DNA of 64,000 nt. Source: Picosynechococcus sp. PCC 7003. Lineage in GTDB: Bacteria; Cyanobacteriota; Cyanobacteriia; Cyanobacteriales; MRBY01. This document shows, piece by piece, positions 44,472 to 53,586 of this stretch (its first letter is position 1; each line of letters opens with the position of its first letter). The DNA lies in contig NZ_CP016474.1 of NCBI RefSeq assembly GCF_001693255.1, positions 372,001-436,000 on the forward strand, in the 5' to 3' direction. Position numbers and translations under genes: made by a program. The notes beneath the pieces were generated by a model that saw only the letters and a list, made by a program, of their open reading frames with translations, made no database searches and had not been told where the DNA came from.

Positions 44472-45957
44472 GGTGTTGACACAGATGAGACTCGATTGCT
44501 TCTGATTGTACCTGCACAACAACCAAGGTCATATCATCACCGCCACGCACTTTGGGATAGGTGAATTTTTCCACTTGGGTAAAGAGCTCCTGCACAATAG
44601 CTTCCGGTGTTTGGCAATGTTGGCAGGCATTCTGAAAGACGCGCACGAGGTTTTCTTCGTCAAAGCGATCGCCATGGGAGTTGACGGCATCGGTAAACCC
44701 ATCGGTGTAGTAGAGGATAATATCTCCCACTTCAAGCACCACTTGGGCGTCTTCGTAGGACGAATCTAGATCAAGACCAATCAACATTCCCTGGGTGTCG
44801 AGGGGTTCAATGTTTTGGGTTTGGGCGCGCCACAACAGGGGGGGGTGATGGGCCGCATTGCTATAGGACAAGGTGCGGGTTTTCGGGTCGTATTCTGAAT
44901 AAAATAGGGTCACAAAGCGGTGGGAATTGTCTAGATCCGCGTACATAACCCGATTGAGATGCTCAAGGATTTTTGCGGGGCTGTGGCGGTTAAGCACTTC
45001 GGCCCGGAGCATCCCCCGGGTCATGGTCATAATTAAACCTGCTGGGACGCCTTTCCCCATGACATCGCCGATGACGATACTCCAGGGGACACATTGCACA
45101 AGCTTGGGATCATCTTGGCGACGGATACGGTCGTAGTTGCTGGGGATAAAGTCGTAGTAGTCGCCCCCGACTCGGTAGGCGTTGCGATAATCAGCGGCGA
45201 TCGCCAAACCTTTAATTTGGGGACATTCGCTGGGCAAAAGATGGTTTTGAATTTCCGAGGCGATTTCCAGTTCCCGGTCTTGTTTTTCTTTGCTGCGGAG
45301 TTTGCTGGTGAGGTCATTGTTGGCGATCGCCACCGCCGTTTGATCCGCCACCAGTTGCACCAATTTGCGCCGGGTAATGTCCCAGCCATATTGGGGATCA
45401 CGACTGAATACGTAGAGCTTGCCACGGGTCACATTTTTGACAAGGATAGGCGTACTACAAACACGGATTTTTTCCCCAAGCTGGGCCTGGAGTTTTTCGT
45501 CAAACTGCAACGCTTCCTGGGCCGTACAGGTTGCTGCTTCCTGGTTTGTTTTATGATTTCCCGTCTGAAGCTGCGTAAACGCCTGTTGAATAAATTGGCA
45601 ATCTCCCCCTTCACCACAATAAAATTTCTCTAACTGCACCTGGCCCTGGGCATCAAACAACACCAAAGCGCCACCGTCGGCATCTACCACCCGCGCGGAC
45701 ATTAAAGGCGTTAACTCAAGAAATTGGTTGAGATTATTAAAACTTCTAAGGGCAAACCCCAAGGAACTCAACAGATCTTGAACCTTCGTTTGTTCCCGAT
45801 TGAGCTTCGCAATTTGCGCCCGCAAAAATTCGACATCTTCGCCAATGGCCGTTTCTAAGCGGGGGTCTGGCTTACCGGAAACGACCTGTAACTCTGACTC
45901 CCGGGCGGCAGGGTCAAAATACTTGGGAGTGGCAAAATTAGAGGCAGAAGGAGTCAC
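44461..45957 (-). CDS. RsbU-type PP2C (SpoIIE) phosphatase with GAF-like sensor
   Basis: 498 residues. After a leader and coiled-coil (~40-65) comes a GAF-like domain (~65-225; FNNLNQFLELTPLMSARVVDADGGALVLFD ... LVQLVADQTAVAIANNDLTSKL), a short coiled coil (KEKQDRELEIASEIQNHLLP) and a PP2C/SpoIIE serine phosphatase domain (~250-495; ADYRNAYRVGGDYYDFI, IVIGDVMGKGVPAGLIMTM, NAAHHPPLLWR, LYYTDGFTDAVN, GGDDMTLVVVQV). The metal-binding Asp residues are in place. Such proteins dephosphorylate STAS anti-anti-sigma factors in partner-switching; a STAS protein is encoded at 55861, but on the other strand and 10 kb away. Confidence 0.9.
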   Translation of the reverse strand: MTPSASNFATPKYFDPAARESELQVVSGKPDPRLETAIGEDVEFLRAQIAKLNREQTKVQDLLSSLGFALRSFNNLNQFLELTPLMSARVVDADGGALVLFDAQGQVQLEKFYCGEGGDCQFIQQAFTQLQTGNHKTNQEAATCTAQEALQFDEKLQAQLGEKIRVCSTPILVKNVTRGKLYVFSRDPQYGWDITRRKLVQLVADQTAVAIANNDLTSKLRSKEKQDRELEIASEIQNHLLPSECPQIKGLAIAADYRNAYRVGGDYYDFIPSNYDRIRRQDDPKLVQCVPWSIVIGDVMGKGVPAGLIMTMTRGMLRAEVLNRHSPAKILEHLNRVMYADLDNSHRFVTLFYSEYDPKTRTLSYSNAAHHPPLLWRAQTQNIEPLDTQGMLIGLDLDSSYEDAQVVLEVGDIILYYTDGFTDAVNSHGDRFDEENLVRVFQNACQHCQTPEAIVQELFTQVEKFTYPKVRGGDDMTLVVVQVQSEAIESHLCQHHDC

Positions 45958-46171
45958 AATTGTTGTTTTCGTGGGATGTGTAGAGAAATAGACCTAGTGC
46001 AAGTGAGATTGTTAAAAAAATCAACCCTGGGGCAGATCCTATAACCAACAAAAAGTCAGCTTTTTTGAGGAAAAAATGCTCAATTTTCAAGAACTGGGGA
46101 AGGTTGATTTTTTACGGTTGCTAATTCATAGCTCAATCCCTATGATCTTGTCAAGATATTTTTTGCGCAAT

Positions 46172-47122
46172 TCAAGAGCGCCGCGCCAGTTGATCTTCCC
46201 GGTAGGCGGCATAGACCCCCTGCACGTTGTACCAATTGAGAAAAATCCGGGCAATTTCGAGGGCCAGTTGTGATTTACCCCGCTGGATCAGCCAACCTAA
46301 AAGGGGTTTTAGGCGCTTTTCATTGAGCCAGCCCCCCAAGGAGAGGATGCCCCAGAGCAGACGGTGGAGCCAGGTCATTTGGATCATCATGCGGACTTCC
46401 CAGGTGGGATGTTTTTTGTAGAAGATGACCCCCATTTTGCCCCGCTGAATTTCTTGGTCAATGAGCTTGGGGATTTGCGCCAAACTAAAGGGGGGATGCC
46501 AATGGTAACCGACGGCATCGGGACATTTAATCAGGGTGAGACCCAGTTTTTTAAGGCGGACACCCAGTTCTAAATCTTCCCAACCATAAAGCTGAAAACC
46601 CGTGTCGAATAAGCCGGCTTCGAGGAGCCATTTGCGGGCGATCGCCACATTTCCCGTTGCAAAATATGCCGCCGAAAAATCTGTCACCTTAAAGGGCTCG
46701 CTGGTGGGGTCTTCAAAATTGGCCGTGTTGATCACGCGTCCGTAGGTAAACAGGCGATCGCTTTTGAGTTTGCGCTTACCCCGGCGGAGTCCCTCCAGAT
46801 GGGCCACCAAGAAAGTTTCTGTAACGACCAGATCGCTATCAATAAAAATAATAATCTCCCCCTGGGCCTGCTCTACCCCAAGGTTCCGAGCAGCGGCAGC
46901 CCCCTTGTGGGCCTGCTCAAAGAGTCGCACATGGGGATATTGGTCGGCTTCGGTCTGGAGCCAAGCAACCGTGCCATCGGTGGAGCCATCGTCTACCACC
47001 ACCACCTCGTAGCCCCCATTGTCTAGCTCTGCCGGAACCTGTTGCTGTTCTAGGGCCTGGAGGCATTTCGTCAAAATGGGCTTGCGATTGTAGGTGGGAA
47101 TAACGACACTAATGTAGACCAA
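46172..47122 (-). CDS. Family 2 glycosyltransferase
   Basis: 316 residues. GT-A fold with the opening ISVVIPTYNRKPILTKCLQAL, nucleotide-sugar motif VVVDDGSTDGTVAWL, metal-binding IIFIDSDLVVTETFL, and the acceptor-side segment YGWEDLELGVRLKKLG. No transmembrane helices, so it acts at the cytoplasmic side. The substrate is unknown. Its start lies 51 bases from the end of the PBP gene, same strand, suggesting a link to cell-envelope synthesis. Confidence 0.9.
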   Translation of the reverse strand: MVYISVVIPTYNRKPILTKCLQALEQQQVPAELDNGGYEVVVVDDGSTDGTVAWLQTEADQYPHVRLFEQAHKGAAAARNLGVEQAQGEIIIFIDSDLVVTETFLVAHLEGLRRGKRKLKSDRLFTYGRVINTANFEDPTSEPFKVTDFSAAYFATGNVAIARKWLLEAGLFDTGFQLYGWEDLELGVRLKKLGLTLIKCPDAVGYHWHPPFSLAQIPKLIDQEIQRGKMGVIFYKKHPTWEVRMMIQMTWLHRLLWGILSLGGWLNEKRLKPLLGWLIQRGKSQLALEIARIFLNWYNVQGVYAAYREDQLARRS

Positions 47123-47173
47123 AGTTCTAACCCAAGGAAATGGAAAAAGACTGTCCTATTATGCCGGATACCC

Positions 47174-49114
47174 CTACGGTTTGGGACGGGGATATTTAGA
47201 CGCCGCCGGGAAGTATTGGGGTTTTTCTCCCTTAAGCGCTTCTTGCATAAACGCTCGCCAGATAGGAGCCGCATCACCGCCGCCAGTGGTGCCAGCCCCC
47301 ATGGGTCGATAGTCGTCGTTACCAATCCAAACCGCTGCCGCCAGTTGGGGCACATAGCCCACAAACCACACATCCCGTTCCGAGGAGGTGGTGCCGGTTT
47401 TCCCAGCGGCGGGGCGATCGCCTAGATTAGCAGATTTACCTGTCCCCCCATTTACAACCCCTTGGAGAACTGTTGTCAGGGAGGCCGTGGCCCAAGGATC
47501 CAGCACCAAACGCGGCTGGGGTGTATTGTCTAAAAGAACGTTGCCCTGGCTATCAGTGACCCGCAGGATCAAAGTTGTTTCACTTTGCCACCCATTACTC
47601 GCAAAGGTTGCATAGGCACTAGCCATTTCTAGAGGACTGACCCCCACTGCGCCGAGCGGCAAAGAAATGACTGGTTGCAGCGGACTTTCAATCCCTAAAA
47701 GACGACATAACTCAATCACCTTTTCGAGGCCCACTGCCTTCCCGAGCTTGACGGCGGGGACATTTTTAGAAGTGACCAGGGCGTTATACAAACTCACGGT
47801 TCCAGAAAAAGATCCGCCATAGTTTTGGGGCGAATAGGTACCACTGCCATCGGGGTAACTCACAGGGCTATCATCAATGGTCGAAAAAGGCGTATATTTG
47901 CCACTTGCAAAGGCCGTGTAATAGACAAAGGGTTTAAAGGCCGACCCAGGTTGACGTTGAGATTGGATTGCGCGGTTAAATTGGCTTTCTTCATAATCTC
48001 TGCCCCCCACCAATACTTTGACAAAATGGGTTCGTGGATCGACGGCAGCCACGGCAATTTGGTCAGCCCGTAACCCCCGGTTGCGGGCCTGTTGAAAGGC
48101 CTTTTGTACCGTTTCTTCGGCACGGCGTTGCATATTGAGATCCACGGTGGTCTGGACACGCATCCCGCCCTTGCGGACTAACTCTTCGCCGAAGCGTTGG
48201 GTGAGTTCTTCCACCACAGCTTGGGTGATATAGGGGGATGCACTGGCTTTCCAGGCAGTCGGTTGACCGACTAGAAGAGGTTCTTGGGCAGCGGCGGCCG
48301 CTTCTTCGGGACTAATCCAACCGAGATCCTCTAGACGGTTGAGGACAATTTTTTGCCGTTGCTTGGTGGCCTGGTAATCCCGAAAGGGGCTGTAGTCTTC
48401 GGGGGCTTGGATCATACCTGCCATCACTGCGGCTTCGGGGAGGGTCAGATCGGCGGCGGACTTATTGAAATAGGATTCGGCGGCTGTTTCGACACCATAG
48501 TTGTTGTGACCCCAATAGATATTGTTGAGGTACATTTCCAGGATTTCGTCCTTGGAAAAAATCTGTTCGATGCGGAGGGCGAGGACGGTTTCTGCGAGTT
48601 TACGGTTGTAGGTGCGCTCCTGGGCCAGAAACAGGTTTTTCACCAATTGCATGGTGAGCGTTGAGGCTCCTTCGGTGATGCCGCCCGCTTCTAAGTTGGA
48701 GATGATGGCTCGACCGATACTGGTGGGGTTAATGCCGTTGTGCTGGTAAAAATGACTGTCTTCAATGGCGAGGACGGCCATCTTTAGTTCGGGGGAAACA
48801 TCGCTGAGTTTGATATTGGTTCGGTTGGCTTCACCGTGGAGGCTCAGGAGGACTTTACCGTTGATGTCGTAGATATAGCTGGTTTCGGTGGGCACATAGG
48901 TTCTTAGGGTGCGCACATCGGGGAGGTTCCGGAAACTAATGGCGAGGCCCACCAAGCCCCCAGCGGCGATCGCACTGCCGAGCATGGTGCAGCCAATGAT
49001 TGTTCCCATGGCCTTTTGGGCAACCCCCTGTAAAAAACCCTGGGGCGATCGCCTTTCCTTGGACTGATGGGCAAGGGCTTTTTTCGTTTTGTGCCGAACG
49101 GTACTAGATGACAA
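47174..49114 (-). CDS. Class A penicillin-binding protein (PBP1A-type)
   Basis: 646 residues. A basic cytoplasmic tail and a signal-anchor helix (~36-60) precede a GT51 transglycosylase domain (~85-260; AVLAIEDSHFYQHNGINPTSIGRA, GGITEGASTLTMQLVKNLFLA, ILEMYLNNIYWGHNNYGVE) and a transpeptidase domain with SxxK at SAFK (QPGSAFKPF), SxN at SKN (VTSKNVPAVK) and KTG at AGKTGTTS. The bifunctional enzyme polymerises and cross-links peptidoglycan. The C-terminal tail is short, with no extra domains. Followed by a GT2 gene on the same strand. Confidence 0.95.
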   Translation of the reverse strand: MSSSTVRHKTKKALAHQSKERRSPQGFLQGVAQKAMGTIIGCTMLGSAIAAGGLVGLAISFRNLPDVRTLRTYVPTETSYIYDINGKVLLSLHGEANRTNIKLSDVSPELKMAVLAIEDSHFYQHNGINPTSIGRAIISNLEAGGITEGASTLTMQLVKNLFLAQERTYNRKLAETVLALRIEQIFSKDEILEMYLNNIYWGHNNYGVETAAESYFNKSAADLTLPEAAVMAGMIQAPEDYSPFRDYQATKQRQKIVLNRLEDLGWISPEEAAAAAQEPLLVGQPTAWKASASPYITQAVVEELTQRFGEELVRKGGMRVQTTVDLNMQRRAEETVQKAFQQARNRGLRADQIAVAAVDPRTHFVKVLVGGRDYEESQFNRAIQSQRQPGSAFKPFVYYTAFASGKYTPFSTIDDSPVSYPDGSGTYSPQNYGGSFSGTVSLYNALVTSKNVPAVKLGKAVGLEKVIELCRLLGIESPLQPVISLPLGAVGVSPLEMASAYATFASNGWQSETTLILRVTDSQGNVLLDNTPQPRLVLDPWATASLTTVLQGVVNGGTGKSANLGDRPAAGKTGTTSSERDVWFVGYVPQLAAAVWIGNDDYRPMGAGTTGGGDAAPIWRAFMQEALKGEKPQYFPAASKYPRPKP

Positions 49115-49341
49115 TGGCGCTAACCTCTAAAGACTTGAGAAGGGATGTTGAAACAGTCCAAACCATGGGCGAGGAGTAATGGCCCAAAGCAACCGTGCCT
49201 CCCACCAACGTTTCTGCCCAAGATTCTAACAAGGGAAATTCCCTTTTAAACCAGTGGTGCATTGTGTTGTAAAAAATAATCCCTGCTCCAAAAAAGCAAG
49301 GATTGGCGATCGCTACCAGGATAGAAGCCGTCGGTGGCTAA

Positions 49342-49458
49342 TTACTCCATGCCGAGGTCGTTACCACGCTTGTACTGGAGGTAAGCAGCGACAAACAAAC
49401 CCGCGAGGGTTACGGGGATCAGGCCCAACACAATGCCGAGTAAGAGGGGTTCAATCAC
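49342..49458 (-). CDS. petG: Cytochrome b6f complex subunit PetG
   Basis: 38 residues, starting with [23 protein letters not shown], then [17 protein letters not shown]. This is the classic PetG sequence, a single transmembrane helix needed for cytochrome b6f assembly or stability. GGAG lies 8 bases before the GTG. It is transcribed away from the cytochrome cM-like gene; both share the region 49459-49641. Confidence 0.95.
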   Translation of the reverse strand: MIEPLLLGIVLGLIPVTLAGLFVAAYLQYKRGNDLGME

Positions 49459-49641
49459 AGGGGTTTCTCCTTATGGCGGTAGATTTAAAGCTAACTGTTA
49501 AAGATTTTTAATCATTCTATGGGATGGAGGAAGTCCGCGCAAAGGGATTTGATTCGACATTCTCTGGCGATCGCAGTAGGATAACCATTAAGAAAAATTG
49601 CGTAATGTCAACAAAGTTGTATTCCCTCTACAGCAAACCCC

Positions 49642-50016
49642 GTGGCTAATTCCTCCGAGCTTTCCGTCCCAAATTTTTCGAAGCTCCTCTTCGTAATCGT
49701 ACTAGTGCTGGCCATTGCTGCCCTAGGAATCTTCGGTGTGTATAGTACCCACGCCAGTGATCCCTACGTTCAACAGGTTTTGGCGCTCCAGGGGGATGAA
49801 CTGCGGGGAAATGCCATTTTTCAAATTAATTGTGCTGGCTGCCATGGCCCCCAGGCGGATGGCAATGTCGGGCCAAGTTTACGGGCTGTCGCCCAGCGAA
49901 AATCCGACGGGCGTTTAATTCAACAAGTCATCAGTGGGAAAACGCCTCCCATGCCGAAATTCCAGCCAGCTCCCCAGGAAATGGCGGATCTATTGAGCTA
50001 CCTCCGCACCCTGTAG
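49642..50016 (+). CDS. cytM: Cytochrome cM-like c-type cytochrome
   Basis: 124 residues. An uncleaved-looking N-terminal anchor helix (~15-35, LLFVIVLVLAIAALGIFGVY) is followed by a class I c-type domain with heme motif CAGCH (~64-68) and Met ligand in PPMPKF (~103). The membrane anchor, DPYVQQVLALQGDELRGNAIF before the heme motif, and overall size fit cytochrome cM, a low-abundance cyanobacterial cytochrome that affects respiration and photosynthesis under stress or mixotrophy; a soluble c6 would have a cleavable signal. The start is GTG 49642. The next gene starts 54 bases downstream. Confidence 0.78.
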   Translation: MANSSELSVPNFSKLLFVIVLVLAIAALGIFGVYSTHASDPYVQQVLALQGDELRGNAIFQINCAGCHGPQADGNVGPSLRAVAQRKSDGRLIQQVISGKTPPMPKFQPAPQEMADLLSYLRTL

Positions 50017-50070
50017 TTGTTTCAATTACCCGATTCACTGCTCTCCACTGTTCCTAAAAGTTTAATTGCT

Positions 50071-50766
50071 ATGGCCCGCTCAATTTTCCTTGGTTCCCTG
50101 TGGCTTGTCTTTGTGTTGTATGCCTTTCTAGGAGCACCTCCCAACCAGCCAGAAACCCTAGAACTGATTACTGCTTTATCCAGTGGACAGTGGGACGGGA
50201 TCAATCCGCTGGTCATTGCCCTGTTTAACATCATGGGCATTTTCCCAGTGATGTATGGCGCGCTTTTATTTCTCGATGGCCGTGGCCAAAGGTTGCCCGC
50301 TTGGGTCTTTGCGATGGGGAGTTTTTTCCTTGGTGCGTTTGCGTTGCTGCCCTATCTGGCGTTACGGCGTGATAATCCCACCTTTACGGGGCAAAAAAAC
50401 GGGTGGCTCCGGTGGCAGGATTCGCGGCTGTTGGGCTTATTTTGTTTGGTTGCGCTGGTGGGACTATTGGCCTACGGCCTCAGCGCGGGAGATTGGGGCG
50501 ATTTTGGCACAAGGTTCCGGGGCGATCGCTTTATCCATGTGATGAGTTTGGATTTTTGTCTGCTGGCAATCCTGTTCCCGACCCTAATTCAGGATGATTT
50601 GGCCCGCCGTGGCCTGGGGGATCAAAACTGGTTATTGTGGGCGATCTCCTTTACACCTCCCCTTGGCGCGGCCTTATACCTTGCCCTGCGTCCCCCTACC
50701 CTAGAGCATGAAAATCCCGTAACCTCCAGTCAGACCCCAAGTACTGCGGAGGTAAGCCGTTCATAA
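50071..50766 (+). CDS. Conserved cyanobacterial/plastid-type multispan membrane protein
   Basis: 231 residues from ATG 50071, about six transmembrane helices: MARSIFLGSLWLVFVLYAFLG, LVIALFNIMGIFPVMYGALLFL, VFAMGSFFLGAFALLPYLAL, LLGLFCLVALVGLLAYGL, VMSLDFCLLAILFPTLI and LLWAISFTPPLGAALYLAL. I know of similar unnamed membrane proteins in cyanobacteria and plants but no function. An upstream TTG at 50017 would add 18 residues. The stop overlaps the next ATG by one base (TAATG), so it is probably coupled to the SDR gene; both follow cytM. Confidence 0.7.
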   Translation: MARSIFLGSLWLVFVLYAFLGAPPNQPETLELITALSSGQWDGINPLVIALFNIMGIFPVMYGALLFLDGRGQRLPAWVFAMGSFFLGAFALLPYLALRRDNPTFTGQKNGWLRWQDSRLLGLFCLVALVGLLAYGLSAGDWGDFGTRFRGDRFIHVMSLDFCLLAILFPTLIQDDLARRGLGDQNWLLWAISFTPPLGAALYLALRPPTLEHENPVTSSQTPSTAEVSRS

Positions 50767-51503
50767 TGGAAGCCCTCGTCATTGGTGCCAGTCGCGGTAT
50801 TGGCCTAGAATTTGTTCGACAATACCTTGCCTCAGATATTTATCAGCGGGTCTATGGCACCTATCGCCAGCCCTCCGCCGATCTCCTAACGCTACAGACT
50901 CGCTACCCTGGGCGACTCCAATTAATCCATGTGGATGTGACCCAAGAAGCACAAATTACAGCGGCGATCGCCACCCTCAAAGCCCAAACATCTCGCCTTG
51001 ATGAAGTTATTTATTGCGTCGGCCTTCTTCATCACCAAACCCTCCAACCCGAAAAAAGTCTCCGCCATATTCAATCGGAAAATTTACTAACTTACTTCCA
51101 AGTCAATGCTGTTGGCGCTGTTCTCTGGGCAAAACACCTCTTACCCTTTCTTCGCCATCCAGAACCCGCAATTTTTGCAGCCATTTCCGCTAAAGTCGGC
51201 AGCATCGAAGACAATCACCTGGGGGGATGGTACGGCTACCGTGCCTCGAAGGCCGCTTTGAACATGTTTTTGAAAAATATCGCCATTGAATGGAGCCGCG
51301 TTGCCCCCAATATTATTGTGGCGGCTCTGCATCCAGGGACGACAGATACCGACCTCTCCGAGCCTTTCCAGAAAAATGTCCCCCCCGAAAAGCTATTTTC
51401 ACCCACGCGGACAGTGAGTCAACTGCGCCAAGTCATGGCTAATTTGCACCCCCAGGATACGGGCAAATTTTTTAACTGGGATGGTGAATCTTTGCCCTGG
51501 TAG
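50766..51503 (+). CDS. Short-chain dehydrogenase/reductase (C-factor-like)
   Basis: 245 residues, classical SDR: cofactor motif ALVIGASRGIGLEFV, catalytic Tyr/Lys in YGYRASKAALNM, and Ser in AISAKVGS just before. The closest description I know is CsgA/C-factor-like SDRs. The substrate is unknown; the glycine-rich motif lacks an acidic residue directly after strand 2, so NADP may be preferred. It overlaps the preceding membrane-protein gene by one base. Confidence 0.87.
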   Translation: MEALVIGASRGIGLEFVRQYLASDIYQRVYGTYRQPSADLLTLQTRYPGRLQLIHVDVTQEAQITAAIATLKAQTSRLDEVIYCVGLLHHQTLQPEKSLRHIQSENLLTYFQVNAVGAVLWAKHLLPFLRHPEPAIFAAISAKVGSIEDNHLGGWYGYRASKAALNMFLKNIAIEWSRVAPNIIVAALHPGTTDTDLSEPFQKNVPPEKLFSPTRTVSQLRQVMANLHPQDTGKFFNWDGESLPW

Positions 51504-51613
51504 GGATAGAAAGTGGAGTGATTTTGCCATGAAATGCTGAAATGATGGTGCGTTTTGCGGCAAAAGCTTCCACAATAGGGAACGTTCTTTAGCACCAGAT
51601 TAAGGTTGTTGTT

Positions 51614-51862
51614 GTGCCTGAGACTCCGGCCCATGTGCGAATTTTGCAACAGTCCTGGCAGCAGGGCAAAATCATTGGCGAAGTGCAAGCGGGTTCCTAT
51701 CAATGGGAATTTCAGTGGCATTTCCGCCAGGGAAAATTGCGGGTACATCCGACCCTCGGCCGCGCCTTAATCTACGAACCTCTAGGCCGATTTTTGGAGC
51801 AGAGTGATTATCGCCTCGAACCGGGTGGCGATTATCAGTTCACTCTACGATCGCGGCTATGA
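51614..51862 (+). CDS. DUF3146 family protein (82 aa)
   Basis: 82 residues, starting GTG 51614: PETPAHVRILQQSWQQGKI, GEVQAGSYQWEFQWHFRQG, then LGRALIYEPLGRFLEQSDY. This all-beta looking, soluble protein matches the cyanobacterial DUF3146 family as I recall it. Function unknown. It lies about 110 bases after the SDR gene and 160 before the cyclic-nucleotide-binding gene, alone on its transcript as far as can be seen. Confidence 0.72.
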   Translation: MPETPAHVRILQQSWQQGKIIGEVQAGSYQWEFQWHFRQGKLRVHPTLGRALIYEPLGRFLEQSDYRLEPGGDYQFTLRSRL

Positions 51863-52023
51863 GGCTTTTCTAAGTCTTTTTCGGAATGGATCGGGGGCCG
51901 GAATAATGTCACTGTAACGCAATCAAGAAGTCTTGTTACACATCGCCCTAGCGGTCTAGGTCCCTTGGAAATCCGGGGTAAAATAACCACAGACCGCACC
52001 ATTCGTGCTAAAGGATATCGGCA

Positions 52024-52587
52024 ATGCAGAAAGTATTATTTCTGTTCGGAGAATTAAATGATGATGATATTGACTGGCTCATCACTGCCGGTAAAATTGC
52101 CAAAATTCCGCCGCAAACAGTTTTAATCCAGGAAAACCAACCCCTGGAAAATTTTTATATTCTCCTCGATGGCTCGGTATCGGTTTCCATTGACCTGATG
52201 GGAGTAACAAAGGAGATTGCGGTGCTCCAGAGTGGGGAAGTTTTTGGGGAACTATCTTTCATTGATCATCAGTTACCCAGTGCCAGTGTTAAAACCTGCG
52301 GGGAATGCTTGTTACTGGCCGTGTCCCAAGAAGAAATTTCTAACCGCCTGAGTCAGGATGTTGGCTTTTCGGCGCGGTTTAATCGGGCGATCGCCACCTT
52401 TTTAGCCAGCCGCCTCCGAAATACGGTGCGTCACCTCGGCGAAGATAAAGATTTCGTGTTTAACCAAAGTCGGGCGAACGAAGCTGTCCCCAGTGTGATT
52501 CAGGAAAATTTCAGCGTGGCCACCACCCGCTTCGATTGGTTACTGCGCCGGGTGCAATCCCAAACGGCCCCGGAAAATCCTGTTTAG
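52024..52587 (+). CDS. Cyclic nucleotide-binding domain protein
   Basis: 187 residues. One cNMP-binding fold (residues ~15-125): FGELNDDDIDWLITAGK, NQPLENFYILLDGSVSVSID, VLQSGEVFGELSFIDHQLPSASVKTCGEC. The phosphate-binding cassette GELSFIDHQLPSASV departs from the canonical R-A-A/R-T-A pattern, so cAMP/cGMP binding is uncertain. The C-terminal ~60 residues lack a Crp-type helix-turn-helix, so it is not a normal transcription factor; it is more likely a regulatory subunit or pseudo-receptor. It is preceded by an AT-rich leader and AAGGA 8-12 bases before the ATG. Confidence 0.85.
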   Translation: MQKVLFLFGELNDDDIDWLITAGKIAKIPPQTVLIQENQPLENFYILLDGSVSVSIDLMGVTKEIAVLQSGEVFGELSFIDHQLPSASVKTCGECLLLAVSQEEISNRLSQDVGFSARFNRAIATFLASRLRNTVRHLGEDKDFVFNQSRANEAVPSVIQENFSVATTRFDWLLRRVQSQTAPENPV

Positions 52588-52641
52588 GGCTTTCCATCAG
52601 GTAAAAGAAATATGGTGTGATGAAAAACCTTCTAGGATCTT

Positions 52642-53454
52642 ATGGTCATGGGCTATTGGTACGCGGGGGCTTGGTACGAGGGGACAGAACTAACTCTGCC
52701 GGTTAGTGATCCGAGTTTTCTATTTGGGGCGACCCTCTTTACGACTCTCCGGGTTTACCAGAACTCCCTAACTGATCCCCGCAGTTTGTGGTCTCGCCAT
52801 GGCGATCGCCTCCGCCACAGCATCAAAACGTTGCAATGGCCAGAACCCGATTGGGAAAGGGTTAACCAGGGCGCCCAAAAAGTAGCCGCCGTTGCCCCTG
52901 TGGTGCGGGTGACAATCCTCCATGATGGCCGTGAACTGATCCTCGGTCGCTCACTGCCAGAACATTTAGCCCAACAACAGCAGCAGGGGATCCAGGGTTG
53001 GCTGGCCCAAGACCCTTATTTCCAGAGACCCCAGGCTGATTTTAAAACGGGGAATTACCTCAGCGCCTGGCAGGCCCGTCAACGGGCGATCGCCTTGGGT
53101 GCCGGAGAAGCAATTTTGCCAGATCCCAGCGGCCACTGGCTCGAAACCGCCACCGGAAATTTGTGGGGTTTCAGACAGGGCATTTGGTACACGCCGCCCC
53201 TGGGGGGAATTTTGCCTGGTGTAATGCGATCGCACCTCCTGGAGCAACTGCAAAATCAGCAAATCCCTGCTCGAGAAGTTCCCTGGGACGTTGATCTGAT
53301 CCAAACCTTTGAGGCGATCGCCTATAGCAACAGTGTCGTGGGACTGATTCCATTCCAAGCGATTCAGGGGGTTCCCTTCGCCCTCAACCCCCTCCAGATA
53401 GACCATTCAGCCCTGCGTCACCTGCAGCATTTGAGCGGTCAATTGGCCATGTAA
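52642..53454 (+). CDS. Class IV aminotransferase, aminodeoxychorismate lyase-like
   Basis: 270 residues, PLP fold type IV. Visible family features are FLFGATLFTTLRVYQNSL, RHGDRLRHSIKTL, the PLP lysine in DFKTGNYLSAWQARQRAIALGAGEAIL (K in FKTGNY), LETATGNLWGF and GGILPGVMRSHLLE. It most resembles PabC (4-amino-4-deoxychorismate lyase, folate synthesis); D-amino acid or branched-chain aminotransferase function cannot be excluded. MGYWYAG two codons in is an alternative start. It lies 54 bases after the cyclic-nucleotide-binding gene. Confidence 0.8.
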   Translation: MVMGYWYAGAWYEGTELTLPVSDPSFLFGATLFTTLRVYQNSLTDPRSLWSRHGDRLRHSIKTLQWPEPDWERVNQGAQKVAAVAPVVRVTILHDGRELILGRSLPEHLAQQQQQGIQGWLAQDPYFQRPQADFKTGNYLSAWQARQRAIALGAGEAILPDPSGHWLETATGNLWGFRQGIWYTPPLGGILPGVMRSHLLEQLQNQQIPAREVPWDVDLIQTFEAIAYSNSVVGLIPFQAIQGVPFALNPLQIDHSALRHLQHLSGQLAM

Positions 53455-53586
53455 TCCAGGTAAATCCTCGAAAAACATTGAGAAAAATCTTAAAATACTT
53501 AAAATAAAGTAACAAGCCGTAATAAAAACGCGATTAATTTTCATAATTAGCGGCCCCTGCTGGCTTCATTATTTTTAGAAATTTCT

